Of a DNA stretch of 7,252 bases, positions 5,722 to 7,252 are shown in pieces. Positions within the stretch are counted from its first letter, which is position 1; every line of letters begins with the position of its first letter. The notes under the pieces were generated by a model, which was given only the letters and a program-made list of their open reading frames with translations, had not been told where the DNA came from and did no database searches. The DNA is from JBBSBL01 sp038251325 (GTDB lineage: Bacteria; Actinomycetota; Thermoleophilia; Solirubrobacterales; Solirubrobacteraceae): positions 1-7,252 of the forward strand of contig JBBSBL010000093.1 of NCBI GenBank assembly GCA_038251325.1, written 5' to 3'. The position numbers were made by a program, and so were the translations under genes.

Positions 5722-6656
5722 CGCGTCGCCTCCGGGAGCGGGATCCGGCCGCCGCCGCCGGCGACGGCGAGCGCGAAGCGGTCGCGCAGCGCCCCGGCGG
5801 TGAAGGCGCCCGCCGCCGCGCGGACGCCGGCGTCATCGGTCCCGGTCACCACCCAGGTCGGCTGCTGCTGCTCCAGGCGGGTCGCCGCGACGAGCCCGCT
5901 GCCGGGCCCGAGCCGGCGGACCGCGCGCCCCCGCGTGTCGAGCGTCGTGATCCGCCTGCCGCCCGCGTCGATCCGCGCGTAGACCCCGGAAGCGGCCGGC
6001 CCCTCGGCGATGCCGCGCGCCGAGCCGTCGTCGCGGACCGCCGACCACGGCCCGACGAGCACCCGCACCGTCTTCGCGCCGGCTCCGGTGCCGAGCACGC
6101 CGCGGGCGGCCGGGACGCCCAGGGCCTTCAGACGCTCGCCGACCGCGGCGCAGGCCACGTCGGCGCCCGGCGCGCAGGCGAGCACGACCGGGAAGCGCCG
6201 GCCGCCCGTCCCGTGCACGAACGGCTCCGGGAACGAACCCACGACGGCCGGCACGCGCATCGTCGCCCCCCAGTCGTGGCGGTCCCACCAGATGCGGTCG
6301 CCGGCGTTGACCCCGACGTCGGCGGCGCCCGTCTCCGCCTCGACGCCGTTCACGTAGTAGAACCAGTCGGCCCGCCGCACGCCGTCTCCCGTGCCCGCGA
6401 GCCCGTCGATCGACTCGACGAAGCCGCCCCCGTAGCGCGTGCCGACCTTGAACTCGCGCTGGAGCAGGCGCATCACGGTCTCCGAGCCGGGCACGCTCGC
6501 CGTGGTGCGCTCGCCGAGCCGCCCCGCGCCGAAGTCCCGGGTCACGGTCACCGTCACCCCGCCGGTGCCCGATCCGGCGCCCAGGCCGCACCCGGCGCCG
6601 GCGATCGCCAGGACGAGCGCCCCGAGGAGGGCGGCGAGGCGTGGCGCGCCGGTCAT
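5718..6656 (-). CDS. DUF4430 (transcobalamin C-terminal-like) probable lipoprotein with an unrecognised C-terminal domain
   Basis: 312 residues. The N-terminus (MTGAPRLAALLGALVLAIAGAGC) is an export signal with a cysteine at 23. The residue three before it is Gly, so the lipobox is imperfect and lipidation is likely but not certain. Residues 34-128 match DUF4430, the beta domain related to the C-terminal domain of intrinsic factor and transcobalamin: VTVTVTRDFG, GSETVMRLLQ (57-66), YGGGFVESIDGLAG (75-88), WFYYVNGVE (98-106), GAADVGVNAGDRIWWD (110-125). Residues 130-312 form a second domain I cannot name. It has a close cysteine pair (C161, C169), GPWSAVRDDGSARGIAEGP (202-220) and PTWVVTGTDDAGVRAAAGAF (266-285), the last vaguely like domains that bind extracytoplasmic ligands. 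The ATG at 6656 overlaps the preceding stop and lacks a clear ribosome site, so it probably depends on coupled translation. I infer a ligand-capture protein delivering to the S component/barrel. DUF4430 is secure; the ligand is not. Confidence 0.88.
   Translation of the reverse strand: MTGAPRLAALLGALVLAIAGAGCGLGAGSGTGGVTVTVTRDFGAGRLGERTTASVPGSETVMRLLQREFKVGTRYGGGFVESIDGLAGTGDGVRRADWFYYVNGVEAETGAADVGVNAGDRIWWDRHDWGATMRVPAVVGSFPEPFVHGTGGRRFPVVLACAPGADVACAAVGERLKALGVPAARGVLGTGAGAKTVRVLVGPWSAVRDDGSARGIAEGPAASGVYARIDAGGRRITTLDTRGRAVRRLGPGSGLVAATRLEQQQPTWVVTGTDDAGVRAAAGAFTAGALRDRFALAVAGGGGRIPLPEATR
5729..5733 (-). promoter_or_regulatory. Ribosome binding site of ecfT
   Basis: GGAGG near the end of the lipoprotein gene, 7 bases before the GTG at 5721. 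It decides the GTG start of ecfT. Confidence 0.8.
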
Positions 6657-7252
6657 CCGACGACCACGGTCTCGGGGAAGGCCGGGACGAGACCGCGCGC
6701 GACGGCGGTCACGCGGTAGCGCCCGGGGGTCGCCGGCGCGAGCAGCGCGGCCCGGCCGTCGGCGCCGGTCAGCGCCCGGACGCCGTCGAACCTCACGACC
6801 GCGCGCGCGACCCGCCGGCCGCGGCCCGCGTCGTCGTAGGCGCGCACCACCCCGGAGAGCGGGCCGCGGCGCGGGACCGCGCGCGCACCGGGCGTCACGG
6901 CGAGGGTCCGCTGGCAGGCGAGCGCGACCCGGCACCAGTACCAGACCACCCGCGCCCCGGAGCGCAGGCGCCCCGCGCCGAACGGCCCCGTGACGTCGCC
7001 GGCGCCCGCGGTCCCGGCCCGGGAGCCGACCTTGTAGACCCAGCCCGACTCCCCCCGGTTGCGGTCGGCCCCGATCCGGCGGACGAAGAGCCCCGCCGAC
7101 CCGTCGGCGCGACGGGACGAGCACGACCCGGCCAGGTCAACCGCCGCGAACGACGGCCCGCCGGCCCGCCGCGCCGCGGCGAGCGCCGCCGCCGGCGTGC
7201 CCGCGGCGACCCGGCAGCGGCGCCGGCCGGCGGCGATCATCGTGGCCGCGGC
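6653..7252 (-). CDS. Exported DUF4430-like protein with carboxypeptidase-regulatory-like C-terminal domain, 5' end cut by window edge
   Basis: The last 199 residues of a protein whose reading frame stays open to the window edge. The ATG at 7240 is probably internal, because the domain appears to begin at or before it and no export signal follows it, although the cysteines suggest secretion. Numbered from the edge, residues 4-118 look like a divergent DUF4430 domain: CRVAAGTPAAALAAARRAGG (13-32), GSC (42-44), SGWVYKVGSRAGTAGAGD (69-86) and LRSGARVVWYWC (96-107). Cysteines 13, 44, 107 and 113 may pair. Residues 130-199 resemble a carboxypeptidase-regulatory-like beta sandwich: LSGVVRAYD (132-140), ALTGADGRAALLAPATPGRY (160-179), VTAVARG (181-187). 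The stop overlaps the start of the DUF4430 lipoprotein gene (ATGA), so it belongs to the same operon. Its likely role is extracytoplasmic ligand binding or assembly with its neighbour. The DUF4430 relation is by pattern and weaker than for the next gene. Confidence 0.75.
   Translation of the reverse strand, partial: AAATMIAAGRRRCRVAAGTPAAALAAARRAGGPSFAAVDLAGSCSSRRADGSAGLFVRRIGADRNRGESGWVYKVGSRAGTAGAGDVTGPFGAGRLRSGARVVWYWCRVALACQRTLAVTPGARAVPRRGPLSGVVRAYDDAGRGRRVARAVVRFDGVRALTGADGRAALLAPATPGRYRVTAVARGLVPAFPETVVVG

Noticed and set aside
3188..5836. ATPase frame open upstream to 5836
   Set aside because: Residues before the ATG at 4855 are a shadow of ecfT. The ATG has a ribosome site and places Walker A correctly.
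5718..7124. Lipoprotein frame open upstream to 7124
   Set aside because: The part before 6656 is a shadow of the upstream exported protein. The ATG at 6656 begins a proper export signal.
6653..7240. Taking the ATG at 7240 as the true start of the first gene
   Set aside because: The frame is open to the window edge, the DUF4430-like domain appears to begin at or before this point and no signal peptide follows the ATG. The gene is treated as truncated.
1..7252. tRNA, rRNA, CRISPR array, insertion sequence or attachment site
   Set aside because: No cloverleaf, regularly spaced direct repeats, transposase or terminal inverted repeats were found by eye on either strand.

Overview
The window comes from a very GC-rich bacterium. 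Codon third positions are almost all G or C, GTG starts are common, and genes are packed with 4-base overlaps. The gene families and the split form of the transhydrogenase alpha subunit point to a high-GC Actinomycetota, possibly the Solirubrobacterales/Thermoleophilia branch. That placement is an impression from gene content, not a measured phylogeny. All seven genes are on the minus strand, so the transcript runs from right (7252) to left (1). Both end genes are cut by the window edges, and no stretch longer than 30 bases lies between genes.

In order of transcription: (1) 7252-6653, the 3' part of an exported protein with a DUF4430-like domain and a carboxypeptidase-regulatory-like beta domain; (2) 6656-5718, a probable lipoprotein with a clear DUF4430 domain (the fold of the C-terminal domain of intrinsic factor and transcobalamin) and an unrecognised C-terminal domain; (3) 5721-4852, an EcfT transmembrane subunit; (4) 4855-3188, two ECF ATPases fused in one chain; (5) 3191-1335, an ECF substrate-binding S component fused through an extra membrane segment to an extracytoplasmic (alpha/alpha)6 barrel of the prenyltransferase/squalene-oxidase-repeat type; (6) 1323-190, NAD(P) transhydrogenase PntAA; (7) 159-1, the start of PntAB.

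Genes 1 to 5 are joined by four successive 4-base start/stop overlaps (ATGA, GTGA, ATGA, GTGA), which indicates one translationally coupled operon. Together they encode a complete energy-coupling-factor importer (S, T, A-A) with its own extracytoplasmic capture proteins. Animal B12 carriers consist of an (alpha/alpha)6 barrel followed by a DUF4430-like beta domain. Here the same two folds occur in separate proteins of one ECF operon, with the barrel attached to the S component. The most economical reading is a corrinoid (vitamin B12 or precursor) uptake system that uses a split, membrane-tethered equivalent of intrinsic factor. The substrate is inferred from domain combination only. No riboswitch or promoter is visible, and the operon start lies beyond the right edge.

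The pnt genes follow only 11 bases after the S-barrel gene with no visible terminator, so they may be read from the same transcript. A 47-base imperfect palindrome with unusual codons sits exactly at the linker between the S component and the barrel.
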